From positions 682,001 to 746,000 of the forward strand of contig CAMRHE010000352.1 in NCBI GenBank assembly GCA_947044405.1: a stretch of 64,000 nt of DNA. Direction: 5' to 3'. Each line of letters begins with the position of its first letter. Position 1 is the first letter of the stretch. Of this stretch, positions 33,630-44,129 are shown piece by piece. Origin of the DNA: Leptodactylus fallax. Its lineage: Eukaryota; Chordata; Amphibia; Anura; Leptodactylidae. Position numbers and translations under genes: made by a program. The notes beneath the pieces were generated by a model. It was not told the DNA's origin. It was given only the letters and a program-made list of their open reading frames with translations, and did not search any database.

Positions 33630-34639
33630 TGTAGCCCTATTTGGGGGGGGGGGTATGAGTATTATCCCTCCCGCAACAGACTCTGGCGCTGACCTGTGTG
33701 TATAATGGGACCTGAAGCCTTCGCTGAAGGGAAGAGTGGGAACATATATGAAATATATCAGTGCCTCCACCCAGGATAGAGCCTCTGTATTACAGGGAGG
33801 ATCTCTTCCTGGGACTTACCCATGAAGTACAGTTAGTAGCCTTAACAAGGATCACTGTACTAATCTCACAGTCTGAAGAATACATACAGATACCACATAA
33901 GGTTATAACAATAGCTTTATAAGAATCAACAGGGTAATAATACATACATACAATATACTCAGAACACAGCAGTACTACAACAACCAGCAAGTCCTCAACC
34001 GTCTTAGGTTATATACCCGGGTATATATATAGATATATAGCAAGAGTCCAGTGCACAATACCTCCAGGCAACAGAAGAGATGCAGGGGCCCCTGTGGATG
34101 ACTGTGGATCCTCGGATTCTTCCAGGAGATGACAGACAGCCGATCAGGAGATGATGATGATGATGGTGAGATTCTTCACAGGCAGCAAACAGGGCGACGG
34201 TGACGGCAGTAGATGCAGGCCTGACTACCCTAACACTGAGTCCTTAACCTGCCAGCTAAACTACTAGTGCCACCGGGCCTCTAACTAGCTAGTTGGCCTT
34301 CGGAAGCCTAACCTATCACTGCCCTGAACTGTATATATATATGGATCCCTAACTACGGTTACTAGCTAGGTCCTGTGAGTATATAGGGGGTAACACATAC
34401 CTAACTATATACTGTGAAGTAAAGAGGAACCAGTGGCTCTTAGACTCCCCCAGACATAACATGTCTGGCTCAGCAGCTCTGCTCACATCTCTCCCCCCAG
34501 CAGCTCTGCCTCACATGTGTCTGACTCACTGTATTTACAAAACAAAACTTGCACTAAATGCCTGGGGTCTCTGAAGCCAAACTGCAGGGGCAAAGAAGCC
34601 AGATACATTATATACTAGTAGAAATGGCAGTTCCCTACA
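33630..34639 (-). repeat. Gypsy 3' LTR (1010 bp)
   Basis: Starts TGTAGCCC and ends CCCTACA in plus orientation, so the ends are TG...CA on either strand. It is nearly identical to 40023-41063 apart from a block at 34477-34512. TATATATA-type promoter-like runs are present (34329-34340). Long terminal repeats carry promoter and polyadenylation signals for the element transcript, which runs on the - strand. Confidence 0.92.
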
Positions 34640-34649
34640 CTCTCCCTCT
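34640..34649 (-). promoter_or_regulatory. Gypsy polypurine tract
   Basis: On the - strand AGAGGGAGAG lies immediately upstream of the 3' LTR TG. This is the plus-strand DNA primer position in LTR retroelements. Confidence 0.75.
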
Positions 34650-34758
34650 GGTGAAATCTTTACGTCACGTCAAAGACATACAAAGTCATAGTATACAGTC
34701 AACATTACCAATGACAATATCAATATGGTTGCTTTTGCATTTACAGAGTCACAACAGG

Positions 34759-37700
34759 TTAATAGGTATACATGCCAGCAGGAGCGAAAATTGGTAACAT
34801 ATTGACCAAAGTGGACACTGCACCCACCCAAGCATGGTATAAATGAGGCTGAGTAGTAAATCTGGGGTCCCCCAAACTATCATATGTCAGCATAGGTGGA
34901 GGGTGTCTAATTCTCTCTCCTCTCCGTACCTCTCTCTGAGGTAAACTAGCATGTCCAGGCCCTAAACTAGGGTTGTCTGCCATGGGAGGGGATGGTGCTG
35001 GTGGCGTAGGAGAGCTAGATCCCTGCTCATCTGTAGACACAGATCTAGGTACGAATTCTGGAGTTTGAGGGTTCATAGGTCTCCCTGAAGGAGAAGATAC
35101 TGGTGATCTAGGAACTTCAGGAGCCACAGTCCAATCACTCTCAGGAGTTTCAGGAAGGTCAGGTGGAATATCGGCTAAGGACTGTGGAGAATCGCAGGCC
35201 GAGCCATCATTGGAGATATCCATACCATCAATCTGAGGTAGAGGCAACAAATGATTTCTATGCCAAGTCCTGATCCTCCCGTCCCGTCCTTTTATCTTGT
35301 AGACTGGTATTCCAGGCAACCGATCTACCACTGTAAAGAGTTCACTCCGCCATCGATCAGCCAGCTTATGTTTTGCAGATGCTCCCAAATTCCGTAGCAG
35401 AACATGGTCCCCAGGGTTCAATTCTCGGTATCTTACTCGAAGATCAAATCTCCTTTTATTTCCTTCATTCACTTTGGCCGCATTTTCCTCAGCCAGCTGA
35501 TAAGCACTCTTAAGCGTTTCTTTCAAACGTGCCACGTATCGGTAATGATCTCGATGACTGATACCATCGGTAGAGACTCCCAACAAGATGTCAATAGGTA
35601 GCCTAGGCTCTCTTCCAAACATCAGAAAGTATGGTGAATATCCTGTGCTCTCGTGCCTTGTACTATTATAGGCATGCACCATAGCCTCCACTTTTCGACT
35701 CCAGGATCGCTTATCCTCAATTCGTAAGGTACCAAGCATATCAAGTAAAGTCCTGTTAAATCTTTCAGGAAGGGCATCTCCCTCTGGATGGTAAGGCGTC
35801 GTCCGACTTTTGCGGATGTTCAACAACTGAAGTAACTCTTTGATCAGGTTACTTTCAAAATCCCGGCCTTGATCAGAATGCAACCGGTGTGGTAAGCCAT
35901 AATGGATAAAATACTTTTCCCAAAGCACTCTTGCAACAGTGACTGCTTTTTGATCCTTAGTCGGAAAGGCTTGAGCATATCGTGTGAAGTGATCAGTCAC
36001 CACCAATACATTTCCAAATCCTCTGGAGTCGTTGTCAATACAAAGGAAGTCTATGCAGACAAGATGCATGGGGCCTGAACTCTTCAAGTGTCCCATGAAG
36101 GCCGCTCGAACCGGGACAGTCTTCCTCTGCAAACATCTGCGACAGCACCTACACAGACGAGTCACGGTATCTCTCATTTTGGGCCAGTAGAATCGGTCTT
36201 GTATTAGGCCGTAAGTCTTCTCAGGTCCCAAATGACCATGATAATCATGCAGACTTCGGAAAATCATCTTCTGAAAGCAGCTTGGAATAACTAGTTGGCG
36301 CCTTCCAGGGTGATCATGATACAGCACCACACGATAAAGTAGGCCATTGTCTATTTCAAACTTCTCCCAATCTCGTAGAAGTTGACTGCATTCAGAGGGT
36401 AGGGATGTCTTTAACATTTCTCTGTCTTGAGAACTCACTGCTTGATAAAGAGGTCCAATTAAAGGATCAGTCTTTTGACTCCAGATCATTCGCTTTGAAG
36501 ATATAGAACAACTCTCAAAGGATCCTAAAGCGGCAGGGTAGGCAAACATGTCTGGTACAGCTTCGGGACCTCCCCCAATAGAGTCAATAAGCCGAGTTTC
36601 AGAAAAGGCTACTCGGTCTTCAACTACAGCAGCCATGGCACACAAAGCTCCTACTCCAGGACTTGGCACTTCTTCCCATTCATCCACTACTTCCGGACTA
36701 GGTAATCCAGGCCGTCTTGATAGAGCATCTGCCCCAATGTTCTTAGGCCCCGATTTATACTTGAGTGTGAATTGGTAGTTGGATAAAGCTGCCAACCAGC
36801 GATGTCCTGTAGCATCGAGCTTAGCGGTTGACAAAACGTATGTCAGTGGATTGTTGTCTGTTCTTACTTCAAACGTGGCTCCGTATAAATAGTCATGTAA
36901 TTTATCAACAATGGCCCACTTGAGCGCCAAAAACTCCAATTTATGTACTGGATAATTTTTCTCGCTGGGAGAAAGACTTCGACTTATGAAAGCTATGGGC
37001 CGTAACCCGGCCGGGTATTCTTGGTGCAGCACGCCACCTAATCCTTCAAAGCTGGCATCTACATGTAGCACATATGGCTTCTGTGCATCAGCATAAGCCA
37101 GAACGGGAGCTTCTGTCAATTTCTTCTTCAACAACTTAAATGCTTCTTCACAATCCGCAGTCCACCTATCGCCAAAAAGGCTTTTGGAAGACCCTTTCTT
37201 CTTTCCCGGATCTCCTGCATCACTCTTCAACAGGTCGAGGAGGGCTCGAGCAATTTTTGAATATCCTTCCACAAATCGTCGATAGAATCCACAAAACCCC
37301 AAGAAAGATTGCAACTCCGTAATATTTTGCGGTCGGGGCCAATTCACCACAGCTTCAATCTTACCAGGATCGGTAGCAACTCCTTCAGCAGAAACAATAT
37401 GACCTACATAAGTGACCGAAGATCTACAAAATTTGCATTTGTCAGCCGACAACTTCAGCCCCTCTTCTTTTAAGCGTTGGAGTACTCTCATGAGTCGTTC
37501 TTCATGTTCTTCCAGCGTCTTTCCAAACACAATAATGTCGTCAAGATATACAAGGCATTCCCGGGGCACTAAATCACCTAACACTCTTTCCATCAACCTT
37601 TGGAACGTTGCTGGCGCACCTTTTGTACCTTGCGGCATACGAGTGAACTGAAAGAAACCCAAGGGGCATATGAAGGCTGTCTTTTCCTGATCCTCAGGTG

Positions 37701-39978
37701 CCATTGGGACTTGATAGTATCCCGATCTTAGGTCCAGCACTGTGAACCAACAGTTTCCATTCAGAGCTTCCAGAGCTTCTTCAATTCTTGGCAGTGTATA
37801 CTGATCAGGTAAGGTTCTCCGGTTCAGAGTTCTGTAATCCACACATAGGCGAATTGCTCCAGATTTTTTTCTTACCACCACAATAGGTGAGGCATAGGGG
37901 CTCTTACTGTCCACAATGATCCCCTGACCTTTCATTTGCTGTAGAGTCTGTCTTAACTCATCAACATCCTTTGGAGCAACTCTCCGTGGTCGCTCCCGGA
38001 AGGGAGTAGAATCGGTCAATCGGAAAGTGTGTTGAGCACTTTTAGCACAACCTACATCCATATCATCCATGGAGAACACTTCCGATAATTCAGACAACTT
38101 CTGTGTCAGTCGCTGATTCCAGGCCTCTGGTAAATGTGGATCACTCAAGTCAAGATTGAGATTAGGGATTGCATCTCGGATTTGAATCCTGCACACTTCA
38201 GCGTATGGATTTACTCCAAGCACAGGGTAGCAGTGGGCCACATTCTGGTATGGTCCAATTACAATCGGATGCGGTGAACAGTTCCTCACTGTCACACAGG
38301 TAGATAACTCCACTTTATTTCTCCAGTCCTTTCTCTCTGGGATCACCATCCAGCCATTCTGGTTAATCATTTCTTCAGGGGTTTCCATAAGGACATAACT
38401 CCCCCCTTCAAGCAAATCGGGAGCAATGCTGGAGGCTACTCTCAGAACTCTCTCCCCGCCGGCAGGAACTTCCACGGTTCTCTCACCGATATGATATACC
38501 ATTCCATGTCGATAGCCAGTAGACAGGGCATCACAGAGTTCTCTAAGATCAGAAGATATATTCACCGGCTGAGCTGCAGGGTTCCAATCTCTTCCAAGAA
38601 ACTTCTGAAAAGCATAATGCACTGCGGGACAATTAGTGCCAAGTATCACAGGAGCTGCACAAGAATCCCCTGTATCAGGACAGACAAGAGCCGTAATCTT
38701 CATGGGAGCGACACTCTGATCTTCTAATTCAGGGACAGCTATAACTACTTGTAGGCTGCCATCTACAGGATATGATCCTGAATTAAGCCCCCACAATTTC
38801 ATTTGTCCTGTAGACTGAAGAGGTATATCCCTCAGATACTTTTGGTAGAACGAGCGATAAATCAGGGTCACTTGAGATCCTGTATCAAACAGGGCAGGAG
38901 CGGCATGACCATTGACAGTGACTTTGACAACGGACCTGGAGCCCGCGATAGCGCCTCTGGTCTTTACTCGGCCCGCCTTCCTTCGGTGTCTTTGATTCTT
39001 AATAGAGAAGACAGCACTGTGCCTCAATCCCTCACTGTCCTCCGTACACTGTCTGGCAGTATGGCCCGTCTGACCACATTTATAACAGGTTCTAGCATCC
39101 TTCCTCCGTTGAGTGGCAGTGGGTGGAGTGGCGGACTGTCTAAGTTCTGACCGCTCCGCTGGTTTGTCCTTGTTTGAATTAGGAACAACATCTTCTTTAG
39201 AGATGCTTTTCGCTTTCTTAGGGGTACTAAAACTAATGTCAGCTTCTTGTTTCTTCACTAACTTCATTAAGTCAGGAAATGGAAGGACTCTATCAGATAG
39301 TAAGACCTTGAGTACTTGAGCAAGAGGATGATGAGGTTGTAACCCTCTCACCAACTGGCTGGTTCTCAGAGCGTCTACCTCTGAAGTAGATATAGCTGCG
39401 TGGTACACCAGACGTGAAAGAAGTAGCTGTAAACGGTTAATAAAAGTAGAGACATTTTCCCCTTCTTTTTGACGAACCATTCGGTAATCAGCAACCATCT
39501 GGGCAAGGTCATAGTATGGCTCAAAGTGATCAGACAGTACTTGTATATAGTCCAATGCACTCACTCCTTCATGAGAGTCTCTGTACAAGCGGATCAATTC
39601 TGCAGCAGGAGACCGCAAACTTTCACTGATACGCTGCCGCTTGCCTTCTTCACAGCAAGACCATTCCTTCAGGCATTGGAGAGTATGTTCTTTCCATATC
39701 TCAAAGTTTTCCTCCCCTTGTGGTACTGGGACATTACCAGAGAATACTTTTAGTTTCTTGTAGTGAGTGGCCTGCAGGCCCTGAGCTAACATTTCAGTCA
39801 GCCTGGCTAAAGTGCTAATAGCACTGTCACTAGAGGAACTGCTAGCGACGGCCATACTGGGGGGGTAACTGGCTGAGCGGGGGTCTTCCTTTACCTGAAC
39901 CAGGGGAGGAACAGGAGGTCGGTAATCCCATGTAGTAGCTAGTGGGAGGTTCCCCTCTGAGCTATATCGCTTCTCCAT
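34759..39978 (-). CDS. Gypsy Gag-Pol polyprotein, uninterrupted (1739 aa)
   Basis: A single frame without internal stop codes capsid, protease, reverse transcriptase, RNase H and integrase. I start it at ATG 39978, because the six codons upstream have no ATG. Residue positions from that Met are approximate: Gag capsid-like region 60-245, CCHC zinc knuckle 298-311 (CYKCGQTGHTARQC), aspartic protease DTGS at 365, reverse transcriptase with YLDD at 811-814, RNase H starting with Asp 974 in LHVDAS, integrase zinc-binding HHCC around 1244-1282, and a DD35E core at Asp1310, Asp1369 and Glu1405. A Pro/Ser-rich tail follows. All active-site residues I checked are present. Gag and Pol share one frame, so no frameshift or stop readthrough is needed. 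The Gag looks related to the gypsy lineage from which the PNMA genes derive; that is a family-level impression. Confidence 0.92.
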   Translation of the reverse strand: MEKRYSSEGNLPLATTWDYRPPVPPLVQVKEDPRSASYPPSMAVASSSSSDSAISTLARLTEMLAQGLQATHYKKLKVFSGNVPVPQGEENFEIWKEHTLQCLKEWSCCEEGKRQRISESLRSPAAELIRLYRDSHEGVSALDYIQVLSDHFEPYYDLAQMVADYRMVRQKEGENVSTFINRLQLLLSRLVYHAAISTSEVDALRTSQLVRGLQPHHPLAQVLKVLLSDRVLPFPDLMKLVKKQEADISFSTPKKAKSISKEDVVPNSNKDKPAERSELRQSATPPTATQRRKDARTCYKCGQTGHTARQCTEDSEGLRHSAVFSIKNQRHRRKAGRVKTRGAIAGSRSVVKVTVNGHAAPALFDTGSQVTLIYRSFYQKYLRDIPLQSTGQMKLWGLNSGSYPVDGSLQVVIAVPELEDQSVAPMKITALVCPDTGDSCAAPVILGTNCPAVHYAFQKFLGRDWNPAAQPVNISSDLRELCDALSTGYRHGMVYHIGERTVEVPAGGERVLRVASSIAPDLLEGGSYVLMETPEEMINQNGWMVIPERKDWRNKVELSTCVTVRNCSPHPIVIGPYQNVAHCYPVLGVNPYAEVCRIQIRDAIPNLNLDLSDPHLPEAWNQRLTQKLSELSEVFSMDDMDVGCAKSAQHTFRLTDSTPFRERPRRVAPKDVDELRQTLQQMKGQGIIVDSKSPYASPIVVVRKKSGAIRLCVDYRTLNRRTLPDQYTLPRIEEALEALNGNCWFTVLDLRSGYYQVPMAPEDQEKTAFICPLGFFQFTRMPQGTKGAPATFQRLMERVLGDLVPRECLVYLDDIIVFGKTLEEHEERLMRVLQRLKEEGLKLSADKCKFCRSSVTYVGHIVSAEGVATDPGKIEAVVNWPRPQNITELQSFLGFCGFYRRFVEGYSKIARALLDLLKSDAGDPGKKKGSSKSLFGDRWTADCEEAFKLLKKKLTEAPVLAYADAQKPYVLHVDASFEGLGGVLHQEYPAGLRPIAFISRSLSPSEKNYPVHKLEFLALKWAIVDKLHDYLYGATFEVRTDNNPLTYVLSTAKLDATGHRWLAALSNYQFTLKYKSGPKNIGADALSRRPGLPSPEVVDEWEEVPSPGVGALCAMAAVVEDRVAFSETRLIDSIGGGPEAVPDMFAYPAALGSFESCSISSKRMIWSQKTDPLIGPLYQAVSSQDREMLKTSLPSECSQLLRDWEKFEIDNGLLYRVVLYHDHPGRRQLVIPSCFQKMIFRSLHDYHGHLGPEKTYGLIQDRFYWPKMRDTVTRLCRCCRRCLQRKTVPVRAAFMGHLKSSGPMHLVCIDFLCIDNDSRGFGNVLVVTDHFTRYAQAFPTKDQKAVTVARVLWEKYFIHYGLPHRLHSDQGRDFESNLIKELLQLLNIRKSRTTPYHPEGDALPERFNRTLLDMLGTLRIEDKRSWSRKVEAMVHAYNSTRHESTGYSPYFLMFGREPRLPIDILLGVSTDGISHRDHYRYVARLKETLKSAYQLAEENAAKVNEGNKRRFDLRVRYRELNPGDHVLLRNLGASAKHKLADRWRSELFTVVDRLPGIPVYKIKGRDGRIRTWHRNHLLPLPQIDGMDISNDGSACDSPQSLADIPPDLPETPESDWTVAPEVPRSPVSSPSGRPMNPQTPEFVPRSVSTDEQGSSSPTPPAPSPPMADNPSLGPGHASLPQREVRRGERIRHPPPMLTYDSLGDPRFTTQPHLYHAWVGAVSTLVNMLPIFAPAGMYTY

Positions 39979-40001
39979 ATCAATGACTATTCCCACTTCT
40001 A

Positions 40002-40020
40002 AATCTCAGCAGTGCCTCCA
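40002..40020 (-). promoter_or_regulatory. Gypsy primer binding site, tRNA-Thr type
   Basis: On the - strand TGGAGGCACTGCTGAGATT begins two bases after the 5' LTR. It complements the 3' end of vertebrate tRNA-Thr (ending ...GGTGCCTCCA) at 17 of 19 positions by my comparison. The Gag-Pol ATG lies only 23 nt beyond it. Confidence 0.75.
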
Positions 40021-40022
40021 AA

Positions 40023-41063
40023 TGTAGCCCTATTTGGGGGGGGGGTATGAGTATTATCCCTCCCGCAACAGACTCTGGCGCTGACCTGTGTGTATAATGG
40101 GACCTGAAGCCTTCGCTGAAGGGAAGAGTGGGAACATATATGAAATATATCAGTGCCTCCACCCAGGATAGAGCCTCTGTATTACAGGGAGGATCTCTTC
40201 CTGGGACTTACCCATGAAGTACAGTTAGTAGCCTTAACAAGGATCACTGTACTAATCTCACAGTCTGAAGAATACATACAGATACCACATAAGGTTATAA
40301 CAATAGCTTTATAAGAATCAACAGGGTAATAATACATACATACAATATACTCAGAACACAGCAGTACTACAACAACCAGCAAGTCCTCAACCGTCTTAGG
40401 TTATATACCCGGGTATATATATAGATATATAGCAAGAGTCCAGTGCACAATACCTCCAGGCAACAGAAGAGATGCAGGGGCCCCTGTGGATGACTGTGGA
40501 TCCTCGGATTCTTCCAGGAGATGACAGACAGCCGATCAGGAGATGATGATGATGATGGTGAGATTCTTCACAGGCAGCAAACAGGGCGACGGTGACGGCA
40601 GTAGATGCAGGCCTGACTACCCTAACACTGAGTCCTTAACCTGCCAGCTAAACTACTAGTGCCACCGGGCCTCTAACTAGCTAGTTGGCCTTCGGAAGCC
40701 TAACCTATCACTGCCCTGAACTGTATATATATATGGATCCCTAACTACGGTTACTAGCTAGGTCCTGTGAGTATATAGGGGGTAACACATACCTAACTAT
40801 ATACTGTGAAGTAAAGAGGAACCAGTGGCTCTTAGACTCCCCCAGACATAACATGTCTGGCTCAGCAAGCAGCCGCTCACAACCCCCCCCCGCCGGCCCT
40901 CTGCGCGCTCTCCCCCCCCCGCGCCCCCCCCCCACATGTGTCTGACTCACTGTATTTACAAAACAAAACTTGCACTAAATGCCTGGGGTCTCTGAAGCCA
41001 AACTGCACTGGGAGCAAAGAAGCCAGATACATTATATACTAGTAGAAATGGCAGTTCCCTACA
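40023..41063 (-). repeat. Gypsy 5' LTR (1041 bp)
   Basis: Direct repeat of 33630-34639. It differs by a G-run length, a few bases near 41006, and a C/G-rich block at about 40866-40935 that replaces the corresponding CTCTGCTCACATCTC sequence. Provides the element promoter on the - strand. Confidence 0.92.
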
Positions 41064-41067
41064 CTTG
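41064..41067 (+). repeat. Gypsy target-site duplication, right copy (CTTG)
   Basis: Partner of 33626-33629. Confidence 0.8.
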
Positions 41068-41471
41068 CTTTCTGGACTGCCACCTTCCAGCTAATGTCCG
41101 ATCTGGCGGGCATTGATGTCCCATTGTCTCCGGGTCTGGCGCTCTGCTTCTTGGATGCTGAAACATTCCCGGGGGGTATGGCAGTGGGCCGGGGGCAAAT
41201 TTTTTTGGGGGCCAGAGCGGATATAACGCGCCAGGGGAAAAAAAACCCCCGGTTGGCGTTGTCCGAAATAATAAAACACCTCAATCTGGCCTTTATTCTG
41301 GAAAAAAGGGGGGGGTTTAAAAAATACACATACTTTTTTTTTTTTTTTAAGTGGCCCCTCTGGTTTTTTATTTTGTTTGTTTGGGGGGGTGTGTTTTTTT
41401 GTGACTCACCCCCCCCCTCCCCCTTTACTTCTTTTTTTTTTTTTGTTTTTTTTTTTTTATTTTGTGGATGA
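41068..41471 (+). pseudogene. L1-like ORF2, C-terminal end after the gypsy insertion
   Basis: Resumes the frame left at 33629 with AFWTATFQLMSDLAGIDVPL, the usual tryptophan-rich C-terminal stretch of this LINE type. From about 41150 the sequence becomes rich in G, C, A and T homopolymers and similarity to relatives fades, so the true stop is unclear. The frame stays open to 41471 through poly-T, which is unlikely to be real protein. Confidence 0.65.
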
Positions 41472-41832
41472 GTGCGTTACAAACCTTTTTTCTAGATAAC
41501 TTACTGAGCTATGTGATGTTGAACTTTTGCTCTTTCCTTTGTTCCCCTTAATTTTTCCCTCATCTTTCAGGCACCAACTCTGACTACACCTCGGCAGTTT
41601 CAGACTGTATTATTTATTTATTTTTTTCTTTGCATTTCATGTTCATTATTGTGTGACTTACAAAACTCATGATGATTCCTACGTGTTGACACAAGATGTG
41701 ACTTTTGTTTTACTTTACTACAACAATATGTGTATGGATTTTGTTGGTGTCTTACTATCAGTGTTCACTGTTCTTCTCTTCTGTTATCCCTTTAAAAAAA
41801 AAATTATTTCAATAAAAATTTAAATTTGGAAA
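41472..41832 (+). other. L1-like 3' UTR and A-rich tail
   Basis: T-rich noncoding sequence ending with TTTCAATAAAAATTTAAATTTGG and an A-run, i.e. a polyadenylation signal and tail. Directly followed by the 17-bp target duplication. Confidence 0.75.
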
Positions 41833-41849
41833 AAAAGTACTGCAGGAAA
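41833..41849 (+). repeat. L1 target-site duplication, right copy
   Basis: AAAAGTACTGCAGGAAA, partner of 27398-27414 with one difference. Confidence 0.85.
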
Positions 41850-44129
41850 ACCTGCGATGTGTTTCCACCACGGTTTTTCCCGCAGCGCCTTTTTGCTGTG
41901 GCCCTCTACGTGGGACCTTAACCTTAATGTGTAGCACATGGAGGATTTCACCACTCTGCTCCAGATAAGTCATTACAGCTGGCTGAGAATTATTTTGCCC
42001 AGATATTCCTCCCAGCATATTATGTAGGTGTATCTAGACTGCTGGTTTTCTGGCCGGGTACTTTGTATGTCATACAGATGTAGCAGAGTTAACCTGGATT
42101 TCTGCAGTTGGCTAAACTGCTGCCACATGATATCTTATCACAGAAGACAACAAAAACCAATGAAAGTCATTGAAAATTTTTTTTTCTTATGGCTTTTTAT
42201 TGTTTTTTGTTGTCTGCTGTAATAAGATATCACACTGCACCAGTTTAATGAATTGCAGATGTTTGGGTTAAATCCTCTACATCTGTATATGGCGTTTATG
42301 AGGCTGGTAGTTGAAGAAACCTGGAGTCCTTGGGATAAGAATTGAGTATAATGAAAAATGGAGAGATTTTCCTACTGGTTAAAGGAAGACAGGGAAAACT
42401 GATATTTGAGGTCCTAAAAGGAATGAATATGGTGGCTTCTATAGTCCACGATAGCCTCAAAATTAAATTGTCCCCTCACAGACCAAAGCTTGGCCAGCAC
42501 AGGGGTAAAGTGTGGACAGAAGAAGGAAAGATGCCAGATGCCAGACATGGTAAGGAGCATTCCATAGGAGAGAGTTAGGATGTGCTGGGGCTAGGAACTG
42601 TTTCTCAATTTACATCCATTTAGCATAAGCTGGTAGGGTATGTTGGGAGCAGGAGCTTCCCCACCTTCATCACTGCCAAAAGTCTTCTAAAGGCTCGCAG
42701 GCCTGTTATAGGTATATACAGTATCTATTGAGGCTTGCCTGTGGTAGGCCTCAATTGCTATATACAGTAGCAATTTCCTCATAGACTGCAATACAGCAGT
42801 ATTGCAGTCTATCGTACAAGCGATCTGATAAGTGCAGGTTAAAAAAAAAAGTTTTTAAACATATTAAAACATAATAAAAAATATACAATTTCAAATCACC
42901 CACCCTTTCCCTAGATCCCCAATAAAAATAAGCAAAAACAAAACATAAAACACATTAGCCATCCTCATGTCTACAAATGCCTGAACTACTAGTAGGAAAA
43001 AGAAAATCAAAACGGCTGAACCACTGTTTTTTACCTTCCACAAAGAATTTGAAATAATGAATGAAAAAGTCAGTCATTCCCCAAAATAGTAAACAGTACA
43101 ACTTTCCCAGAATTAGATTTTTGTTAAGGTGTTAACACATTACCAAAACTATATAAATTTGATATTGCCTTAATCGTAATGACACACAGAATATAGGTAA
43201 CATGTCATTTTGGCTGCACAGTGAATGTTGTAATCAGGCCATGTGACCGATGAATGTGACATCACATGGTTTACGAAGCAGAAATGCCAAAAAAGCTGAT
43301 CCCTGGGAGTCCTGGGTGTCATATCCCCAGCAATCTTCGGTTGACGACCTATCCCAAGGATAGATTGTCAGTTATTCTAAGGATAGGTCATCAATTAAAA
43401 AGTCCTTGAAAACCCTTTTAAATCCCATCCACTACACTGCTACTATATATAGCAGTGCAAATTGAAACAGGTGCAAAAAGGGCTCGGTTCAGCATTTTTT
43501 TAATGGAAACCAAAAAAATTCAGTTGCCATGATCCTGGAAATAGAACTGAATATAAAGTACTGAATGAAAAACTAGTGCAAACTGGTATCAGTCATTTCA
43601 TTTTTATGTATCAAAAGGATCATAAAAACTTGAGTGAAATGGACCAAAATATCATCTTTATAATCAGTCATGGACACAGTTTTCATTATCACTGTATAGT
43701 ACATGTTTGCCCACCCATGCAGCAGAAGTTGAGGACCCTTTGTGTTTCCAGTTGGTGAGTGTAAGTGTACAATATTGCTTATATTTTAAGTTTCACTTCC
43801 AGAAGAAAGTATTCTGAAAGTATGGATCAGGTTGTTGTTGTTAACCATAGTTCACAATAGTTTGTGTAACTTTCCTCTAAGTTTTGGTCACATTCACTTT
43901 TCACAAGATGGATTAGATTGTGTGTGTGAATCCAGTTTACATTGTAACCACTATAGTTCTTGTACCAGGTTATTGACCAGCATCATCCAACCTACAGTAT
44001 ACTATACTATAGGCAGTATGTGTGCAGTTGTCTCTTGGGTAAATGAAAATGAATAAATAGAAGAATGAAGTTCAGCTGCAGAGGTGTGTTGTATATTGTA
44101 TAAATCCACTGCTGTTGTTTCCATTGCAG
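41850..44129. other. Intronic stretch with end of the split repeat and hairpins
   Basis: 41850-41930 completes the interspersed repeat interrupted by L1 (CCGCAGCGCCTTTTTGCTGTGGCC). 42120-42235 folds on TGATATCTTATCACAG / CTGTAATAAGATATCA. 42728-42765 pairs ATTGAGGC with GCCTCAAT, and 42781-42812 is a perfect 14-bp hairpin. The rest is AT-rich without recognised exon; the polypyrimidine tract TTGTTTCCATTGCAG ends at 44129 as the EYA2 acceptor. Confidence 0.5.

Larger units (their letters stand above)
33630..41063 (-). mobile_element. Ty3/gypsy LTR retrotransposon, 7434 bp, apparently intact
   Basis: Two ~1 kb LTRs, a primer binding site, a polypurine tract and one uninterrupted gag-pol frame in the order expected on the - strand. 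A CTTG target duplication flanks it. It sits inside ORF2 of the L1-like LINE, in opposite orientation to both the LINE and EYA2. LTRs differ by few substitutions outside one odd block, so insertion is recent on an evolutionary scale. No envelope-like frame was seen. This is a metavirus-type endogenous element. Confidence 0.93.
27415..41832 (+). mobile_element. Full-length L1/Tx1-like LINE, interrupted by a gypsy element
   Basis: About 7.0 kb of LINE (27415-33629 plus 41068-41832) with GC-rich 5' UTR (27420-28320), ORF1, ORF2 and a 3' UTR ending in an AATAAA signal (41809-41816 region) and A-rich tail. A 17-bp target duplication with one mismatch flanks it. The 7.4 kb gypsy insertion has its own 4-bp duplication, and removing it restores the ORF2 reading frame exactly (…GTG CTT G|CT TTC TGG). 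ORF1 and ORF2 carry several frameshifts, so the LINE is dead. Confidence 0.9.

Noticed and set aside
34759..39996. Gag-Pol starting at 39996
   Set aside because: The codon there is GTG; the first ATG in frame is 39976-39978, which I used.
41094..41471. Independent 125-residue protein
   Set aside because: It continues LINE ORF2 across the gypsy insertion; its second half is translated homopolymer sequence.
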